From positions 1 through 30,589 of IMG/VR virus record IMGVR_UViG_3300006793_000154: a stretch of 30,589 nt of DNA; one strand, 5' to 3'. Made by a program: the position numbers and the translations under genes. This document shows positions 28,133 to 30,589 of this stretch, one piece after another. The notes below the pieces were generated by a model. That model saw only the letters and a program-made list of their open reading frames with translations, was not told where the DNA came from and searched no databases. Origin of the DNA: a virus. Each line of letters starts with the position of its first letter. Positions within the stretch are counted from its first letter, which is position 1.

Positions 28133-30589
28133 GTGCGATACGAAATAGACAAAAAGCTCGCAGAGCAAATCTTTGATGGCGAAAAAGACACCTTCAGCCA
28201 AAGAGAAAAACTCGCAGACTATGTTGAGTCATATGGCGGAAAAGGCATTCGCCTAACAGAGTCAAGGACTGGAGAGTTCAATTCTCTATGGGGGCAGGAA
28301 ACCGACAAGGCTAAGAAAAAAGAACTTCTTACGAGCGCGTTTGCACAAAAACTTCGCACCCCAATCAAGTTCGACAAGCAGAAAGACCTTCAGCAAAAGA
28401 ACCGAATAGATAGCGGAGTCCGCTCAGACGCCAGCAAGGTCTTTGGGCTTTCTAAAAAGAAGATGGCTGAGATTCCTGCTCCCGTCACGCAACGCTTGGT
28501 AGAGGTGGCTGGGGCTGGCGCTGGAACTTTGGTAGCCCCGTCTAATGTCGAGAAGGTATTAGAGGAACGTAAGGCTCTACCCGGCCAAATGACCGGAGCC
28601 CAGAAGGTTGGAGATGTCGTAGACGCTGCTGTGGCTACCCCCCTCCTGTTTAAGTTTCTGGGCGGCGGAAAGGCAGCAGTCACAGGGGTATCAAGAACGC
28701 TTTTCAGCGGGTTTGACCAAGAGGCCGACATTGACGGGCTCGCGGGCATGAGCATTGAGAGGCGCAACGAGTTCGTTAACTCACTCGACGACGCCTATGC
28801 CACAAAGGATGTCTACAAAAGGATCGTCAAAGACCTCGATAAGTACGAAATCGAGCAGGGCTTCGATAAAGACAAGAGCCTTAGCGAGGAAGAGCGCGAG
28901 GGTCTTATCTCCTCTGCAGCCTCCTATAAAGACAGGGCCGCTCTAGCGTTTCAGTACTTCAAGCCAATGAACACGGCAGACCCTTATGGCGGCAATTCTC
29001 CGAGACCCTTCAAGGTTTCTGGGACAAGAGGAGACCTCGAGCAAACCCCTCGAGCCGTGGACGCAACAGACATTCTTCTTCGCGGAGCGTTTGGCCTAAG
29101 GGGGAAGGAGTTGGAAGATGCGCGGGCTAACGTCCAGCAAGTGTCTTCCTTTATCGGCGCAGGCCCCAGGGCAGTTTTGTCTGGGTACAAAGCCGCTGTT
29201 CTGGCTACAGAAGAGGCTGCGAGGAAAGACGCCGGAGGCTCAAACCTAGGAGGCTTGCGAACAGCGGGTCGTTTCTACAGAGAGTTTCCTGGCCTGTTCG
29301 CGTCTCAACTTGAGAGTGACGAGCTTGACCTAAGGGAGGCTATTCGCGCTGGTGACACATCCGCCGGAATGGGGATGGCTAACTTTGCGCTTACCATATC
29401 CCCAGACCTTGCGATGGACGCCATTAACCCGCGCGCAGTGGCAACAGTAGCTACCTCCATCGGCAAGATGACCAGGGTTGGTCAAAAAACGATGAGGGTC
29501 GAAAAGGGACAGCAGTACCTTAAAGCCGCAGACGAAGTGAGGCGGCAGACAGGTAAAAACCTCAGTGTCGAACAAGCGGTTCTGCTGAGGGGCTCTGTTG
29601 ACAATGGGGTCGAGGCCCTGTTCGCGGCAGCGAAAGAAAAGGCAGGCCCTAAGGTCGCAGCGGTCGATATCTCAGACGCCCTTAGCGTGCGTGTCGGAGA
29701 TGACGGCGGGATAAACGTCTCCCTTAACCCAGACAAAATAGTCGCACAGACCGCTAGCAAGAAGTCTCCTGCCTTCTTCCCTGAGCAGGCTCCGGTTGTT
29801 TCCGTGGCGAAGGCAGCAGGCAAGGGCTCGAGGAAAGTTGTCGGCGCCATGTCAGACATGTCTGGCGGGATACTCCCTTTGCTCGCTAATAAAACAGCTA
29901 GTGGGGCAGACCTAGCGCAGAGTGCATTTGGAAAGGGGCAGAGGCTTACTGTTGTTGACGCAAACGGGGTGACCAGGCCGCTCACTGCCTCGAGGCTTAT
30001 TGGCGACGAAAGATGGAAGCTGTTCCGGTACGTTACTGGCGCAAAGAAAAGAGCATCGCAGGCTGCGATGAATGCCGAAATAGACGAAGCCCTCAGGAAG
30101 GTACTTAGCGGCACTGCTGGACCTAAAGAGCGAGTCACTACGTCTAAGTATCTCGAGGTTCTTGGCCGACCGGTAGAGGACGTAATGAATGCCGGGGTCG
30201 TCTTCTCTGCAGTCGAAGGTGTGGTGAAAGAGGCCCTTCAGTTTGACCCAGAGCAGATTTACAAGCGGCTAGAAAAGAACACCTCTACTGCTGCTCAGTT
30301 CTTGTCAGGAAAAGCGAAGAGAGTTTTTGATGCGAAAACTGCTCGCGACCAGGCCGACGATGCGGCTACTGCTGTCATGAAGGAGCTGGAAGAACTTAGG
30401 AGCAGCGCCAACCCAGACAGGGTCTTGATTGACGCTAAAGAAAGCGAACTAGCCTCGTTTGAGAACTCGTACAACGTGGCTGACCGGCAATACCTAGAGG
30501 CCCTACAGCCCCAGTCTAATTTAGACCAAATGCTTCTGGACTCTCTTGATGAGCGCGGAGACCAACTAAGGCTTCTCGAGTCCGTAATG
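28133..30589 (+). CDS. Very large virion-associated protein, incomplete at right edge
   Basis: From a GTG at 28133 the frame stays open for 819 codons to the window end. It begins MRYEIDKKLAEQIFDGEKDT and is Lys/Glu-rich. Notable parts are a Gly/Val/Ala stretch (about residues 120-190, with VEVAGAGAGTLVAPSN and PLLFKFLGGGKAAVTG) that might be membrane-active, then charged helical regions with repeated Ala/Arg/Lys. At the end is a coiled-coil-like segment (AKTARDQADDAATAVMKELEELRSS). Such giant open frames at the end of a structural unit are typical of internal virion polyproteins, which may carry peptidase, lytic transglycosylase or polymerase domains further downstream; none is seen in this part. 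The GTG is two bases after the previous stop, without a clear ribosome-binding site. Confidence 0.8.
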   Translation, partial: MRYEIDKKLAEQIFDGEKDTFSQREKLADYVESYGGKGIRLTESRTGEFNSLWGQETDKAKKKELLTSAFAQKLRTPIKFDKQKDLQQKNRIDSGVRSDASKVFGLSKKKMAEIPAPVTQRLVEVAGAGAGTLVAPSNVEKVLEERKALPGQMTGAQKVGDVVDAAVATPLLFKFLGGGKAAVTGVSRTLFSGFDQEADIDGLAGMSIERRNEFVNSLDDAYATKDVYKRIVKDLDKYEIEQGFDKDKSLSEEEREGLISSAASYKDRAALAFQYFKPMNTADPYGGNSPRPFKVSGTRGDLEQTPRAVDATDILLRGAFGLRGKELEDARANVQQVSSFIGAGPRAVLSGYKAAVLATEEAARKDAGGSNLGGLRTAGRFYREFPGLFASQLESDELDLREAIRAGDTSAGMGMANFALTISPDLAMDAINPRAVATVATSIGKMTRVGQKTMRVEKGQQYLKAADEVRRQTGKNLSVEQAVLLRGSVDNGVEALFAAAKEKAGPKVAAVDISDALSVRVGDDGGINVSLNPDKIVAQTASKKSPAFFPEQAPVVSVAKAAGKGSRKVVGAMSDMSGGILPLLANKTASGADLAQSAFGKGQRLTVVDANGVTRPLTASRLIGDERWKLFRYVTGAKKRASQAAMNAEIDEALRKVLSGTAGPKERVTTSKYLEVLGRPVEDVMNAGVVFSAVEGVVKEALQFDPEQIYKRLEKNTSTAAQFLSGKAKRVFDAKTARDQADDAATAVMKELEELRSSANPDRVLIDAKESELASFENSYNVADRQYLEALQPQSNLDQMLLDSLDERGDQLRLLESVM

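Noticed and set aside
1-30589. tRNA genes, CRISPR arrays, attachment sites or insertion sequences
   Set aside because: No cloverleaf, regularly spaced repeats, terminal inverted repeats with transposase, or long flanking direct repeats were seen by eye.

Overview
The window is a segment of a double-stranded DNA tailed-phage genome, or of a prophage or metagenomic phage contig. It is open at both ends: a minus-strand gene runs off the left edge and a very long plus-strand reading frame runs off the right. The phage identity rests on a large terminase with ATPase and nuclease motifs, a portal protein, a scaffold-like protein followed by a major capsid protein, a head-tail connector-like protein, a nozzle/stabilisation-like protein, and several large Ala/Arg/Gln-rich proteins typical of internal virion proteins. 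No tail tube, tape measure, sheath or baseplate gene is visible, so a short-tailed (podovirus-like) particle is the best guess. The host cannot be named from the sequence. No tRNA, rRNA, CRISPR array, integrase with intact catalytic residues, or lysis gene was recognised.

Left arm (about 1-8300): a dense leftward transcription unit of small genes, many joined by ATGA overlaps. Recognisable members are a C5-cytosine DNA methyltransferase, a serine-recombinase-like protein that lacks key catalytic residues, a gp88/DUF7227-like protein, several Cys-rich small proteins and one secreted protein. Two short genes of 51 and 55 codons fill what look like gaps. From about 4.4 to 8.3 kb most genes are preceded by variants of one leader (C+A-rich CCAACCAA, then GGAG, then GACCATG), an unusual repeated translation-start module. 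This arm looks more GC-rich than the rest.

Turn-around region (about 8300-9860): a roughly 690-base mostly non-coding region separates the leftward arm from rightward genes. It leads into a ribbon-helix-helix-like regulator whose start is preceded by two related palindromes and a T9 tract, suggesting autoregulation. The two genes there converge on a gene on the other strand through a perfect 12-bp hairpin.

Packaging and structural region (about 9860-30589): a DUF6321-like basic protein lies on the minus strand. A small basic-tailed protein and an unrecognised gene follow on the plus strand, the latter overlapping the terminase gene out of frame by 235 bases. A minus-strand pair (zinc-ribbon protein and portal) is inverted relative to the flanking terminase and scaffold/capsid genes. 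A candidate promoter with an operator-like palindrome starts the scaffold-capsid transcription unit. That unit continues without a break through decoration-like proteins, the connector and nozzle-like proteins (which share an Ig-like insert), three probably paralogous small virion proteins, and a series of large presumed internal virion proteins.
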